Assembly: GCA_949840805.1 (NCBI GenBank)
Contig: CATKXR010000016.1
Location: 1-64,000 of the forward strand
Origin: an uncultured Lachnospiraceae bacterium
GTDB lineage: Bacteria > Bacillota > Clostridia > Lachnospirales > Lachnospiraceae
Direction: 5' to 3'
DNA: 64,000 nucleotides
Shown: positions 1 to 8,325 of the stretch, in pieces
Layout of the letters: each line of letters opens with the position of its first letter
Numbering within the stretch: position 1 is the first letter of the stretch
Position numbers and translations under genes: made by a program
The notes under the pieces: model-generated
What the model saw: the letters and a program-made list of their open reading frames with translations, nothing else
The model's database searches: none
What the model was told of the DNA's origin: nothing

Positions 1-506
1 GAAAAGTCCTGCTATGTTTTTTGAATTTTTATAAAACACGAAAAAAGCCATTTTTTAATACTCCTGTGGTATTTTGGCACTTCCAATAATGCATATTATA
101 GGAAGCTCTCTCCTAAAAAAACAACTTTGTCCGATATAAATACCAGAAGATCCGGCATCGTTTATATTAAAAAAGCATCGGCGCACTATCACACAGTAAA
201 TAAATATCACAGGGATTATGATCCTGGCAGCAGCGATCGAATGGAAAAGAAAGTAATGCTTTAAAGACGGTTTCTTATGGGTAAAAAATAAAAAAGCGGG
301 AAAAATATTGCCAGACCTTTTGCCGTATGATCAATATTTTTGAAAAAACAGCAAAAAGCAAGGGTGAAGTGGAAAGCAAATAAAGAGCAAGTAAAAAAGC
401 AATCAAAACAGGAGGTTCCCCAAAAATAAAATATATGGTATTATAAAGAAGATATGGTTCTGAGAGTAAGGGAGTCATGCAAATTATAAAAGTGTGGGAG
501 GTTAAG
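1..506. other. AT-rich intergenic region, no gene recognised
   Basis: I find no convincing protein, RNA or repeat in the first 506 bases. A short minus-strand open frame at 275-478 is hydrophobic only because it reads A/T-rich DNA, and it has no ribosome-binding site. The stretch ends with the promoter region and strong GGGAGGT ribosome-binding site (about 496-502) of the AIM24 gene. The gene upstream of the window is not visible. Confidence 0.5.
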
Positions 507-1193
507 ATGAAATATCATATTATCGGAGATACAATGCCGGCAGTAGAGGTGACATTTGAGGCGCCGGGAGAGGGAATGTATACGCAGTCAGGAGGAATGG
601 CTTGGATGACAGAAGGAATCGAAATGTCTACCAATACCAAAGGCGGCCTGATGAAAGGGATCGGAAGGATGTTTGCAGGGGAGTCTTTATTTATGGCTAC
701 TTACCGGGCGCAGCGCGCGGATTCCATGATTGCCTTTGCCTCAACGGTGGCGGGACGAATTCTGCCGTTGGATGTTACGGCCACAGGCGGAATGATCTGT
801 CAGAAGGGGGCTTTTCTCTGTGCCCAGGAGAGTGTTAATCTTAACATTACCTTTAGTAAAAAGATATCGGCTGGGCTGTTTGGCGGTGAAGGATTTATCT
901 TGCAGGATTTGAGCGGACAAGGCATGGCATTTTTGGAGGTGGACGGCGACCTGGTGGAGAAGGTATTGCAGCCGGGGGAAGTGCTTAAGGTGGATACCGG
1001 AAACGTGGTGGCGTTTGACAGGACGGTCAGTTATGAGGTGGAAACAGTGAAGGGCCTTGGCAATATTTTCTTTGGAGGTGAAGGGCTGTTTTTGACAAGG
1101 CTGGTGGGGCCGGGCCGGGTGGTGCTGCAGACTCAGAATGTGGCGGAATTTGCGGGACGGATCGCACGGTTTATTCCCAGCAGCGGGAAATAG
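507..1193 (+). CDS. AIM24 / TIGR00266 family protein
   Basis: The product (228 aa) belongs to the AIM24 (TIGR00266) family: soluble double beta-barrel proteins with no established enzymatic role in bacteria. The N-terminus (MKYHIIGDTMPAVEV) and the glycine-rich segments (QSGGMAWM, GGLMKGIGRMFAGES, GNIFFGGEG) are typical, and length matches the family. An in-frame ATG at 477 exists, but the ATG at 507 sits behind GGGAGGT and begins the family's conserved N-terminus, so 507 is preferred. A DUF2156 gene follows about 55 bases downstream on the same strand, possibly co-transcribed. Family call is confident; cellular function is unknown. Confidence 0.88.
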   Translation: MKYHIIGDTMPAVEVTFEAPGEGMYTQSGGMAWMTEGIEMSTNTKGGLMKGIGRMFAGESLFMATYRAQRADSMIAFASTVAGRILPLDVTATGGMICQKGAFLCAQESVNLNITFSKKISAGLFGGEGFILQDLSGQGMAFLEVDGDLVEKVLQPGEVLKVDTGNVVAFDRTVSYEVETVKGLGNIFFGGEGLFLTRLVGPGRVVLQTQNVAEFAGRIARFIPSSGK

Positions 1194-1249
1194 TAAATAG
1201 CAGAAACCTTGAGACTGTTATGTGGGTACTCAGGAAGGAGGATACAAAA

Positions 1250-2167
1250 GTGAACTTGGATTTTAAGCCAATCCAGGCTGATGATATTGAAAAGTTAGCG
1301 CCGTTTTTCTGCCGCAGGCCCAATAAGACCTGCGACAGTGTGGCTTTGGACAGTTTTTTGTGGCGTGATTATTATAAGGTGCAGTTTGCGATAAGTGACG
1401 GGAAGGCCGTACAGTGGCTTATGGAGGAAGACGGTGTAAAGCACAGCGCCATGCCTATGTGTGAAGAGCAGGATCTGCCTCATTACTTTTATGAAATGGT
1501 GGATTATTTTAACACGGTGCTGCATGCCCCTTTTAAGATTTATCTGGCTGATGAGGAGGCGGTAGAGTATTTGAAACTGCGGGAGTCAGAAGATTTTGAA
1601 GTGATAGAGCAGGAGGATTTAAAGGATTATCTATATGACGGGGATGTTATGCGGAATTTGTCAGGAAGAAAGCTGCATAAGAAGAAAAACCATTTAAACG
1701 GGTTTTTAAAGGAATACGAGGGACGATATGAATACCGGCGTTTGTCATGCCAGGACAGAGGGGAGATTTGGAGTTTTCTGGACAAATGGAGGGAGAGCAA
1801 GGGAGAGGTGGTGGAGAGCCATCTTGATTATGAGGTGGAGGGAATTCATGCGATTCTGAATCACTGTTGTCAGCTTCATATAAGAATGTCGGGAGTATAT
1901 ATTGACGGGAAGCTGCAGGCGTTTACCATTGGCAGCTACAATCCTTTTGAGAAAATGGCGGTGATCCATATCGAGAAGGCAAATGCGGAGATAAGAGGAC
2001 TCTACCAGTTTATCAATCAGCAATTTTTGGTTCATGAATTTCCGGATGCGGTTTTGATCAACAGGGAGGATGACCTGGGACAGGAGGGGCTTCGGAAGGC
2101 AAAGATGTCTTATAATCCATCTGGTTTTGCCAGAAAATATCTGGTGCGGCAGAAAAATTTTGGATGA
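1250..2167 (+). CDS. DUF2156 domain protein (LPG-synthase C-terminal-like / GNAT fold)
   Basis: The product (305 aa) resembles DUF2156 proteins, related to the C-terminal domain of phosphatidylglycerol lysyltransferase and adopting a double GNAT-like fold. Visible family features are the N-terminal LDFKPIQADDI, the central RKLHKKKNHLNGF basic segment, and the C-terminal NREDDLGQEGLRKAKMSYNP motif. There are no transmembrane helices, so it is cytosolic and lacks the flippase part of MprF. The start is taken as GTG at 1250 because AGGAAGGAGG lies 8 bases before it; an ATG at 1220 has no ribosome-binding site. Substrate is unknown; an aminoacyl- or acyl-transfer role is only an inference from fold. 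Confidence 0.82.
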   Translation: MNLDFKPIQADDIEKLAPFFCRRPNKTCDSVALDSFLWRDYYKVQFAISDGKAVQWLMEEDGVKHSAMPMCEEQDLPHYFYEMVDYFNTVLHAPFKIYLADEEAVEYLKLRESEDFEVIEQEDLKDYLYDGDVMRNLSGRKLHKKKNHLNGFLKEYEGRYEYRRLSCQDRGEIWSFLDKWRESKGEVVESHLDYEVEGIHAILNHCCQLHIRMSGVYIDGKLQAFTIGSYNPFEKMAVIHIEKANAEIRGLYQFINQQFLVHEFPDAVLINREDDLGQEGLRKAKMSYNPSGFARKYLVRQKNFG

Positions 2168-2293
2168 GCCGGCGCAAACAGGGGAAAGCAGGGGAAAGGC
2201 AGGCAAGGCTAATAGACAGGGAGAAGAGGGATGGAAGCCAAAAAAGGCAGAGTAATGGAGGCAGGATTTAAAGGAACAGGAAAAGGAGAGGTC

Positions 2294-3358
2294 ATGGTAC
2301 AATATCTGGAAAAAGAGGAAAAGCAGAGATGCCGGGAATTGTGGGAGGAGGCATTTCCGGAGGATTCCAGGGAATTCTGTGATTATTATTTCCGGGAAAA
2401 GCTGAAGGACAATCGAATCCTGGCTCTTGTCCAGGACGGACAGGTGGATGCCATGCTTCATAGGAATCCTTATTCCATTGCGGCGAAAGGGTGTTGCTGG
2501 CAGGTGGACTATCTGGTAGGGGTGGCTACCAGAAAGGAGAAGCGGCACAGAGGATATATGCGGCGTCTTTTGCTTAAGGCGATGAAGGATATGCAGCAGG
2601 AAAAAATGCCGTTTTGTTTTTTGATGCCGGCCGCTGAGGCCATATATCAGCCTTTTGGGTTTGTTTATATCTGCCGTCAGCCAAAGTTTGAAAGGGGGAT
2701 GGGATGGGGGGAGGAGAGCAGGCAGCCGGTCAGCAGGCTGATACCTTGGAAAGAAACGGATGAATATGAAACCAGACTGAATTTGGCGGCAGAATGGATG
2801 GACAGTTGGCTTCAAAAGCATTATCAGCTTTATACGAAGCGGGACAGGGATTATGTGCGGCGTCTGGTGGATGAGATTGCCAGTGAAAAAGGTACTTTGG
2901 ATATCCTTTATGACGGAGAAAAAATCGCGGCCCTTTCAAGCATGTGGGGAAGAACGGAGCCGGAACAGAGACTTCTATATGGCGATGCCCCTTATGTGAA
3001 AAGGGCGGATGGCCAGGAAAAGCCGGCTATGATGGCCCGTATTATTTCTTTGGAAGTGTTTATGAAAGTGATTTGCCTGAAGGAGGATGCAGGATGCAGT
3101 GAAAACTGCGTGGTCCGTCTTCAGATTCGGGATACGCTTATCCCGGAGAATGACGGGATGTGGCTGTGGCATCTGGAAAGGGGAGGATCCTGGATGGAGC
3201 GGCCGGAGCAGGAGAAAAATGATTTTGTTCCTGAATTATCTTTGACAATAGAGGAGTTGACGGCCTGGCTGTTCGGGTATGAGACTCCGGAGGCAGCCGG
3301 GAACTATGAAAGCCTGGCCGAACCTTTGCAGGGAGTATTTTTGGATGAGGTGGTTTGA
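2294..3358 (+). CDS. GNAT family N-acetyltransferase, Eis-like
   Basis: The product (354 aa) has an N-terminal GNAT domain with the acetyl-CoA-binding region around residues 75-95 (VDYLVGVATRKEKRHRGYMR). A second half follows that fits the tandem-GNAT plus sterol-carrier-like layout of Eis-type acetyltransferases (about 400 aa). It is expected to acetylate amines of small molecules or proteins in the cytosol. The start at 2294 follows AAAGGAGAGG; an upstream in-frame ATG at 2231 also has a purine-rich leader and cannot be excluded. It lies between the DUF2156 gene and the sirtuin, an acetylation/deacetylation pairing that may be coincidental. Confidence 0.8.
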   Translation: MVQYLEKEEKQRCRELWEEAFPEDSREFCDYYFREKLKDNRILALVQDGQVDAMLHRNPYSIAAKGCCWQVDYLVGVATRKEKRHRGYMRRLLLKAMKDMQQEKMPFCFLMPAAEAIYQPFGFVYICRQPKFERGMGWGEESRQPVSRLIPWKETDEYETRLNLAAEWMDSWLQKHYQLYTKRDRDYVRRLVDEIASEKGTLDILYDGEKIAALSSMWGRTEPEQRLLYGDAPYVKRADGQEKPAMMARIISLEVFMKVICLKEDAGCSENCVVRLQIRDTLIPENDGMWLWHLERGGSWMERPEQEKNDFVPELSLTIEELTAWLFGYETPEAAGNYESLAEPLQGVFLDEVV

Positions 3359-3473
3359 GGAGAAATAGCTGCAGGTATGGCACTATTGTTTTAAAAGAAA
3401 GGATCGTAATCAAACGGCGATTATCTGCTATTACAGGGGAAAGGCGAAGTTTTTTCAAATGGAGGACAAGTAT

Positions 3474-4217
3474 ATGGAAGAAAAATATTCGGAGAAAAAA
3501 TATACGGAGGCAGTAGGACAGCTAAGACAATGGGTGGAAGAAAGCGACAATATTGTTTTTTTTGGCGGGGCGGGTGTGTCTACAGAAAGCGGGATTCCGG
3601 ATTTCAGAAGCGTGGACGGGCTTTATAACCAGCAATATGCGTATCCGCCGGAGACAATTATCAGCCATAGTTTTTACAAGAGAAATCCTGAGGAGTTTTA
3701 TCGGTTTTATAAAGATCGGATGATTTTTGCGGATGCAAAGCCTAATGCAGCCCATCAGGTCTTGGCAAGGCTGGAGGAACAGGGAAAGCTTCGGGCTGTG
3801 ATCACCCAGAATATCGATGGGCTTCATCAGATGGCCGGGAGCAAAGAGGTGATGGAACTTCATGGGTCTGTCCACAGAAATTATTGCAGCCGCTGTCATC
3901 GGTTTTATAGCCTGGAAGAGATTCTTGCCATGGACGGGGTGCCTTATTGTGAATGCGGCGGTATTATCAAGCCGGATGTAGTGTTGTATGAAGAAGGGCT
4001 TGACCAGGGGATTTTACAGAAATCCGTGTCTTATATCCGCCATGCAGATATGCTGATTATCGGCGGGACTTCTCTGGTGGTCTATCCTGCGGCCGGGCTG
4101 GTTAATTATTATCAGGGAAATAAATTGGTGATTATTAACAAGACGGTGACTCCGGTAGATAATCAGGCGGATCTGGTGGTGCAGGGGAAGATCGGGGAGG
4201 TTTTTCAGAACTTGTGA
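3474..4217 (+). CDS. cobB: NAD-dependent protein deacylase (sirtuin)
   Basis: This 247-aa protein is a class III (U-type) sirtuin that removes acyl groups from protein lysines using NAD+. The NAD-binding motif GAGVSTESGIPDFR starts near residue 32, TQNIDGLHQ near 110, and the catalytic His is H130 in HGS. The structural zinc is held by C138, C141, C159 and C161 (CxxC and CxC). IIGGTSLVVYPAAG is the conserved late NAD motif. ATG 3474 is chosen over 3459 because GGAGG lies 8 bases before it. Length and motifs are complete, so it should be active. Its targets cannot be read from the sequence. Confidence 0.95.
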   Translation: MEEKYSEKKYTEAVGQLRQWVEESDNIVFFGGAGVSTESGIPDFRSVDGLYNQQYAYPPETIISHSFYKRNPEEFYRFYKDRMIFADAKPNAAHQVLARLEEQGKLRAVITQNIDGLHQMAGSKEVMELHGSVHRNYCSRCHRFYSLEEILAMDGVPYCECGGIIKPDVVLYEEGLDQGILQKSVSYIRHADMLIIGGTSLVVYPAAGLVNYYQGNKLVIINKTVTPVDNQADLVVQGKIGEVFQNL

Positions 4218-4344
4218 AGTTCATGAAGTTCATTTGGCAAATAAGCATTCTTGCGGGTATGGAGATGCTCATGGGCAGAAAAGACAGGCCGGATAATTAT
4301 ATGGCCGGATACTTAAGTGGCCGTATACGAGAGGAGGATGAGAG

Positions 4345-4557
4345 ATGGATACGCGGTGGACTTACGAGGTAGGGGATGTGGTGAAATTAAAAAAGCCTCA
4401 TCCCTGCGGAAGCCATGAATGGGAAATTCTGCGGGTGGGGGCGGATTTCCGGCTGAAATGTATGGGCTGCGGCCGGCAGGTGATGACAGAGAGAAAGATG
4501 GTGGAAAAGAACGCAAGGGCTCTGACAAAAAAAGCAGACGCCGGGAAAGAAGGATGA
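4345..4557 (+). CDS. DUF951 domain-containing protein
   Basis: This 70-aa protein is a DUF951 family member, common in Firmicutes and of unknown function. The YEVGDVVKLKKPHPCGS N-terminus, EWEILRVGADFRLKC and the CMGCGRQVM segment are diagnostic. The three cysteines suggest a small metal site, which is inference. A ribosome-binding site (GAGAGGAGG) precedes ATG 4345. Its TGA overlaps an ATG of the next gene's frame (ATGA at 4554), implying translational coupling with the acyltransferase. Confidence 0.88.
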   Translation: MDTRWTYEVGDVVKLKKPHPCGSHEWEILRVGADFRLKCMGCGRQVMTERKMVEKNARALTKKADAGKEG

Positions 4558-4559
4558 AT

Positions 4560-5681
4560 ATGCCGGGGAAGGCAGAAAGGCAGAGTAATCTTGAACTGCT
4601 GAGAATAATTGCAATGCTCTTTATCGCAGCTGGGCATCTTGCTGGACAGGGCGGGATTTTGTGGGGAGTGCCTGAGCGGGAGCTGCTGTTTGTGATGCTG
4701 GCAGGGTCAGGCCTGCGGATTGCCGTAAATCTGTTTCTGATGATCGGCGTCTGGTTTATGGTAGACGCAAAGTTTAACGGGGCAAGGATTTTAAAGCTAT
4801 ATGGAGTGACTGCGTTTTATTCATTTATTCTTACCTTGTTGGCAGTAGTCCTGCGGGTTGAGACGCCAAAAAGCGAGGTGGCAAGAGTTGTGATGCCATT
4901 CTTTGGGCGGCCTTTATGGTTTTCCTCAGCCTATATTTCCCTGATTGCGCTTTCCCCGTTCTTAAGGAAGATATTGGACTGGGAACAGAGAGAACTGGGC
5001 CGTCTTGTTCTGCTTTTGTTTTTGCTGCTGGGTGTTGTTAGCACCGTGCCGGGGTATAAGGAATCTTATGTGGCGGATTGTTGCTGGTGCTGGTATCTCT
5101 ATCTCTTTATCGGATATATGAAAAAATCAGGAAGGGCAGTTACAGGAAAGAGGATGGCATGTCTGGCCGGAGGGCTGGGAAGTTATCTGATGCTGGTTTT
5201 GGCAAGATGGTTCTGCACGGTATACCAGACCCGGTATGGATTTTTAGCAGCAGGAGAGGCTTTGGCAGTGCAGTATATATCAGATATCCGGTCAGTGCCA
5301 AATTTCTTTTGCGCCCTATGTGTTTTTCTGTTTTTTCTTAATACGGATATGGGAACCAACAAGATTGTCAACTATGTGGCAGGTACGGCTTTTGGGGTGT
5401 ATGTGATTCATTCGGTCCCGGCATTTCATGATTTTTTGTGGCATGGCATTTATAAGTGCGATGTCTGGAAGGGATCCGGATATATGCCTTTGTATTTTAC
5501 CGGGACGGTTTTGTCCGTGTACGTGGCCGGTTCTGTTATAGACCGGCTGAGGATGAGGTGGATTGAACCTATATGGGTTAAAAGCAGGCCATATCGGTTT
5601 TTATGCATGAAGATGGAGGAGTTTTATAATTTTCATGACAGAGATGCGGTTTGTAAAAGTAATAAAGATAAAAAACAATAA
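4560..5681 (+). CDS. Acyltransferase family 3 integral membrane protein
   Basis: A polytopic membrane protein (373 aa) of the acyltransferase-3 family, which O-acylates cell-surface glycans or lipids. The family signature is at the N-terminus: NLELLRIIAMLFIAAGHL, with the putative catalytic His in AGH near residue 28. About ten hydrophobic segments follow, including a late FGVYVIHSVPAFH segment typical of the family. Two starts are possible, ATG 4554 (overlapping the DUF951 stop) and ATG 4560. The latter has better spacing from AGAAGG. The acceptor is unknown, although several glycan genes lie elsewhere in the window. Confidence 0.85.
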   Translation: MPGKAERQSNLELLRIIAMLFIAAGHLAGQGGILWGVPERELLFVMLAGSGLRIAVNLFLMIGVWFMVDAKFNGARILKLYGVTAFYSFILTLLAVVLRVETPKSEVARVVMPFFGRPLWFSSAYISLIALSPFLRKILDWEQRELGRLVLLLFLLLGVVSTVPGYKESYVADCCWCWYLYLFIGYMKKSGRAVTGKRMACLAGGLGSYLMLVLARWFCTVYQTRYGFLAAGEALAVQYISDIRSVPNFFCALCVFLFFLNTDMGTNKIVNYVAGTAFGVYVIHSVPAFHDFLWHGIYKCDVWKGSGYMPLYFTGTVLSVYVAGSVIDRLRMRWIEPIWVKSRPYRFLCMKMEEFYNFHDRDAVCKSNKDKKQ

Positions 5682-5768
5682 AGATAAAAAGCAATAAAAA
5701 AGGCAATAAAAACGGGTAATCAGATAATACAAATAAGATAATAAAAGATAAGAAAAACAAGAAAAAGA

Positions 5769-5797
5769 TTGACGCATGCCAAAGGATATGCTATAGT
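5769..5797 (+). promoter_or_regulatory. Promoter of the rpmG-secE-nusG-rplKA operon
   Basis: A near-consensus sigma-70 type promoter: TTGACG at 5769-5774 and TATAGT at 5792-5797 with 17-base spacing. It lies 87 bases before the rpmG start, and no better match exists between the acyltransferase stop and rpmG. Confidence 0.8.
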
Positions 5798-5820
5798 GTA
5801 GTAGCGACTGGAAGAGCGTA

Positions 5821-5849
5821 GGTCTTTTTTTTATGCTCAAAAAAAGACC
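5821..5849 (+). promoter_or_regulatory. Hairpin in the rpmG leader
   Basis: An inverted repeat, GGTCTTTTTTT at 5821-5831 and AAAAAAAGACC at 5839-5849 with a short loop, starts about 18 bases after the expected transcription start. The stem is mostly A-U and is followed by A/G-rich sequence rather than a T-run, so it is not a normal terminator. It could affect initiation, mRNA stability or attenuation; function is not known. Confidence 0.5.
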
Positions 5850-5883
5850 GGGAACTAAGAATATTTAAGTGGAGGTGGAAGTT

Positions 5884-6033
5884 GTGCGCACAAGAATCAC
5901 ACTGGCATGTACAGAATGCAAGCAGCGTAATTACAACATGACGAAGGACAAGAAAACCCATCCTGACCGCATGGAAACGAAAAAGTACTGCAGATTTTGT
6001 AAAACACATACCCTGCATAAGGAAACCAAGTAA
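5884..6033 (+). CDS. rpmG: 50S ribosomal protein L33 (zinc-binding type)
   Basis: A 49-aa ribosomal protein L33 with a GTG start at 5884 behind GGAGGTGG (5871-5878). The zinc ribbon uses CTEC near the N-terminus and CRFC near the C-terminus, so this is the C+ (zinc-containing) form. The product begins [12 protein letters not shown] and ends THTLHKETK, typical of L33. It is the first gene of the secE-nusG-rplK-rplA operon, the standard position in Gram-positive bacteria. Confidence 0.97.
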   Translation: MRTRITLACTECKQRNYNMTKDKKTHPDRMETKKYCRFCKTHTLHKETK

Positions 6034-6045
6034 GGAGTGTGAATA

Positions 6046-6264
6046 ATGGCAGAGACTACAAACGCTGCGAAAGCTCCCAAGCCGAGCTTTATAAAGGGCT
6101 TAAAAGCTGAGTTCAAAAAGGTTGTCTGGCCGACTCAGGAGACGGTTGCCAAGGAGAGCGCCACAGTAGTGGTGGTCACGATCCTGTTAGGGGCAGTTAT
6201 TGCGCTTCTGGATTATGTTATTAAAAACGGTCTCAATATTATTTTGTTTTTAGGACAAGGGTGA
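6046..6264 (+). CDS. secE: Preprotein translocase subunit SecE
   Basis: SecE (72 aa), the small stabilising subunit of the SecYEG protein channel in the cytoplasmic membrane. The conserved amphipathic segment FIKGLKAEFKKVVWPTQ (about residues 15-31) precedes a single transmembrane helix (VVVVTILLGAVIALLDYVI). The single-helix form is the Gram-positive type. AAGGAGTG lies before ATG 6046, 12 bases after the rpmG stop. It is followed within a few bases by nusG. Confidence 0.96.
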   Translation: MAETTNAAKAPKPSFIKGLKAEFKKVVWPTQETVAKESATVVVVTILLGAVIALLDYVIKNGLNIILFLGQG

Positions 6265-6269
6265 TTTTT

Positions 6270-6785
6270 ATGGCAGACGCGAAATGGTATGTGGTCCATA
6301 CCTATTCAGGCTATGAGAACAAAGTGAAAGTGGACATTGAGAAGACGATTGAGAACCGCAATCTTCAGGAACAGATCCTGGAGGTGTCCGTGCCTATGCT
6401 GGAGGTTGCCGAGACCAAGAACGGCGTGGAAAAGCTTGCGGATAAAAAGATGTTCCCGGGCTATGTACTGATCCATATGGTGATGAATGACGATACCTGG
6501 TACGTGGTGCGGAACACCCGCGGTGTCACGGGCTTTGTAGGGCCGGGGTCTAAGCCGGTTCCTTTAAATGAGGATGAAATGGCGGGCCTTGGATTTGTCA
6601 GGAAAGACGTGGTGGCGGAGTATGCCGTAGATGATACCATTGTTGTTACCGCCGGCGCGTGGAAAGACACTATCGGGGCCGTTAAGTCCATCAATGAAGG
6701 CAAGAAAACCCTTACGATCAATGTTGAAATGTTTGGCCGGGAGACACCGGTTGAGCTAAGCTTTACGGAAGTAAAGAAAATGTAA
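6270..6785 (+). CDS. nusG: Transcription termination/antitermination protein NusG
   Basis: NusG (171 aa) binds RNA polymerase and affects pausing, Rho-dependent termination and coupling to translation. The NGN domain begins KWYVVHTYSGYENKV and contains MFPGYVLIHM and VRNTRGVTGFVG. The C-terminal KOW domain has VTAGAWKDTIGAVKSINE. ATG 6270 is used; a GTG at 6261 overlaps the secE stop and would add three residues. A rho gene is present at 14303-15718 in the same window. Confidence 0.97.
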   Translation: MADAKWYVVHTYSGYENKVKVDIEKTIENRNLQEQILEVSVPMLEVAETKNGVEKLADKKMFPGYVLIHMVMNDDTWYVVRNTRGVTGFVGPGSKPVPLNEDEMAGLGFVRKDVVAEYAVDDTIVVTAGAWKDTIGAVKSINEGKKTLTINVEMFGRETPVELSFTEVKKM

Positions 6786-6795
6786 CAAAGGCAGA

Positions 6796-6822
6796 GTGGG
6801 AGGGACATCCCGACAATACCAC
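6796..6822 (+). promoter_or_regulatory. Putative L1-type autoregulatory mRNA element upstream of rplK
   Basis: A 27-base element begins GTGGGAGGGAC and ends GACAATACCAC just before the rplK ribosome-binding site. It can fold with GTGG pairing to CCAC and GGG to CCC around a small loop, leaving an asymmetric internal loop. The position fits the mRNA site by which ribosomal protein L1 represses the rplK-rplA operon (known for L1). The assignment is inference from position, shape and the second copy at 7365. Confidence 0.6.
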
Positions 6823-6841
6823 AATATAGGAGGTCATTATC

Positions 6842-7267
6842 ATGGCAAAGAAAGTAACTGGCTATATTAAATTACAGATTCCGGCAGGTAAGGCTACCCC
6901 GGCTCCGCCGGTTGGCCCTGCGTTAGGCCAGCATGGCGTGAATATCGTACAGTTCACCAAGGAGTTTAATGCCAGAACCGCGGACCAGGGCGACCTGATT
7001 ATCCCGGTGGTGATTACTGTGTATGCGGACAGGAGCTTCAGTTTTGTTACCAAGACTCCGCCGGCAGCCGTATTGCTGAAAAAATACTGCAAGATCAAAT
7101 CCGGTTCTGCGGCTCCCAACAAAACCAAGGTGGCTACCATTTCCAAGGCAGATTTGCAGAAGATTGCCGAGACGAAGATGCCTGATTTAAACGCGGCAAG
7201 CCTGGAAGCGGCTATGAGCATGATCGCGGGTACCGCGAGAAGCATGGGAATCACCGTCGGAGAGTAA
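6842..7267 (+). CDS. rplK: 50S ribosomal protein L11
   Basis: L11 (141 aa) binds the GTPase-associated region of 23S rRNA and helps recruit translation factors. The proline-rich N-terminus ([17 protein letters not shown]), [10 protein letters not shown], and the C-terminal RNA-binding domain ending [12 protein letters not shown] are diagnostic. Start ATG 6842 follows AGGAGGT (6829-6835). Length equals the family norm. It sits between nusG and rplA as in most bacteria. Confidence 0.98.
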   Translation: MAKKVTGYIKLQIPAGKATPAPPVGPALGQHGVNIVQFTKEFNARTADQGDLIIPVVITVYADRSFSFVTKTPPAAVLLKKYCKIKSGSAAPNKTKVATISKADLQKIAETKMPDLNAASLEAAMSMIAGTARSMGITVGE

Positions 7268-7364
7268 AGAGATCCGGATATCCGCAGAAAAGAAGAATAT
7301 CGGAGAGCATACTTGTTATAAATGAATATGGCGACAGTAAAATGAAGGCGGCTGTTGCGAAAAC

Positions 7365-7392
7365 GTGGGAGGGACATCCCCGACAATACCAC
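7365..7392 (+). promoter_or_regulatory. Second copy of the putative L1-type mRNA element, upstream of rplA
   Basis: A 28-base near-copy of the 6796-6822 element, differing by one inserted C, sits at the same distance from the rplA ribosome-binding site (TAGGAGGTCATTGAA precedes ATG 7408). The GTGG/CCAC and GGG/CCCC pairings are retained. Repetition in front of both cistrons suggests both are controlled by the same ligand, most simply protein L1. Confidence 0.6.
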
Positions 7393-7407
7393 TAGGAGGT
7401 CATTGAA

Positions 7408-8103
7408 ATGAAACGTGGAAAAAGATATCTTGAAGCGGCAAAAAATGTAGACCGCTCCGTACTTTATGATGCAGCAGATGCGATTGCCTTGGTGAAAAAA
7501 TGTGCAGTTGCTAAATTTGACGAAACGGTTGAGGCTCATATCAGAACCGGGTGTGACGGACGTCATGCGGATCAGCAGATCCGTGGAGCGGTGGTACTGC
7601 CCCATGGTACCGGTAAGGTAGTGCGTATTCTGGTATTTGCAAAGGGCGTGAAGGCCGATGAGGCTCAGGCTGTCGGAGCAGACTATGTAGGGGCAGAGGA
7701 ACTGATCCCGAAGATCCAGAATGACGGATGGCTGGATTTTGATGTGGTTGTGGCTACGCCGGATATGATGGGCGTGGTTGGCCGTCTGGGCCGTGTGCTT
7801 GGACCGAAAGGCCTGATGCCTAACCCCAAGGCCGGCACCGTGACTATGGATGTTACCAAAGCGATCAATGATATCAAAGCCGGTAAAATCGAATACAGAC
7901 TTGACAAGACCAACATTATCCATGTGCCGGTTGGCAAAGCTTCCTTTACGGAGGAGCAGTTAGCGGACAACTTCCAGACGCTTATGGATGCGATCATCAA
8001 GGCAAGGCCCAGCGCGTTGAAGGGTACATTTATTAAGAGCGCTACCCTGACCTCTACCATGGGGCCGGGCGTGAAGCTGAATGTAACCAAGCTGATGGCT
8101 TAA
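7408..8103 (+). CDS. rplA: 50S ribosomal protein L1
   Basis: L1 (231 aa) forms the mobile L1 stalk near the E site and acts as a translational repressor of its own operon in other bacteria. Recognised by [16 protein letters not shown] at the start, the [15 protein letters not shown] segment, [21 protein letters not shown] and the C-terminal MGPGVKLNV. Full length. AGGAGGT precedes ATG 7408. It is the last gene of the first ribosomal transcription unit; rplJ has its own promoter. Confidence 0.98.
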   Translation: MKRGKRYLEAAKNVDRSVLYDAADAIALVKKCAVAKFDETVEAHIRTGCDGRHADQQIRGAVVLPHGTGKVVRILVFAKGVKADEAQAVGADYVGAEELIPKIQNDGWLDFDVVVATPDMMGVVGRLGRVLGPKGLMPNPKAGTVTMDVTKAINDIKAGKIEYRLDKTNIIHVPVGKASFTEEQLADNFQTLMDAIIKARPSALKGTFIKSATLTSTMGPGVKLNVTKLMA

Positions 8104-8161
8104 GCGTATTTGAGAGCCAGATATAACATTGAAATACGATATTGAAATTTTAACTTTCCGA

Positions 8162-8190
8162 TTGACAGCAGAGTGTAAATATGCTACTAT
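8162..8190 (+). promoter_or_regulatory. Promoter of rplJ-rplL
   Basis: TTGACA at 8162-8167 and TACTAT at 8185-8190, 17 bases apart, just after rplA. This gives rplJL a separate transcript that begins with the L10 leader. Confidence 0.85.
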
Positions 8191-8197
8191 CAGAAAG

Positions 8198-8325
8198 TGT
8201 TGACTGCCGAAGACAGCAGGTGCCGTATGGCGTAAGGTGAAGCCGCCTGCCGAGGAAAGATGTAAATTCACGGAATGTGATGATTTTACGGGATCTCTCT
8301 GTCATGGCTGGCAGGGAGGTCTTTT
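8198..8325 (+). ncRNA. Ribosomal protein L10 leader RNA
   Basis: The leader begins near 8198. It carries the characteristic L10-binding segments TGCCGAAGACAGCAGGTG (about 8202-8222) and GCCGCCTGCCGAGGAAAG (about 8241-8259), found upstream of rplJL in Firmicutes, where the L10(L12)4 complex binds to control expression. It is followed by an intrinsic terminator (8292-8325) ahead of rplJ, so control is probably by premature termination. Confidence 0.85.
8292..8325 (+). terminator. Attenuator terminator in the L10 leader
   Basis: GATCTCTCTGTCA (8292-8304) pairs over 13 positions, with several G-U pairs, with TGGCAGGGAGGTC (8309-8321) around a TGGC loop, followed by TTTT. It lies about 110 bases before the rplJ start, so read-through is required for rplJL expression. 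Confidence 0.85.

Noticed and set aside
275-478. 67-aa hydrophobic open frame on the minus strand
   Set aside because: AT-rich sequence read backwards gives Phe/Leu runs; no ribosome-binding site and no family.
1745-2821. 358-codon minus-strand open frame opposite the DUF2156 and acetyltransferase genes
   Set aside because: Antisense to two well-supported genes; the product is His/Leu/Pro-rich with no recognisable domain.
6862-7923. 353-codon minus-strand open frame opposite rplK and rplA
   Set aside because: Fully antisense to ribosomal protein genes with strong start signals; shadow frame.
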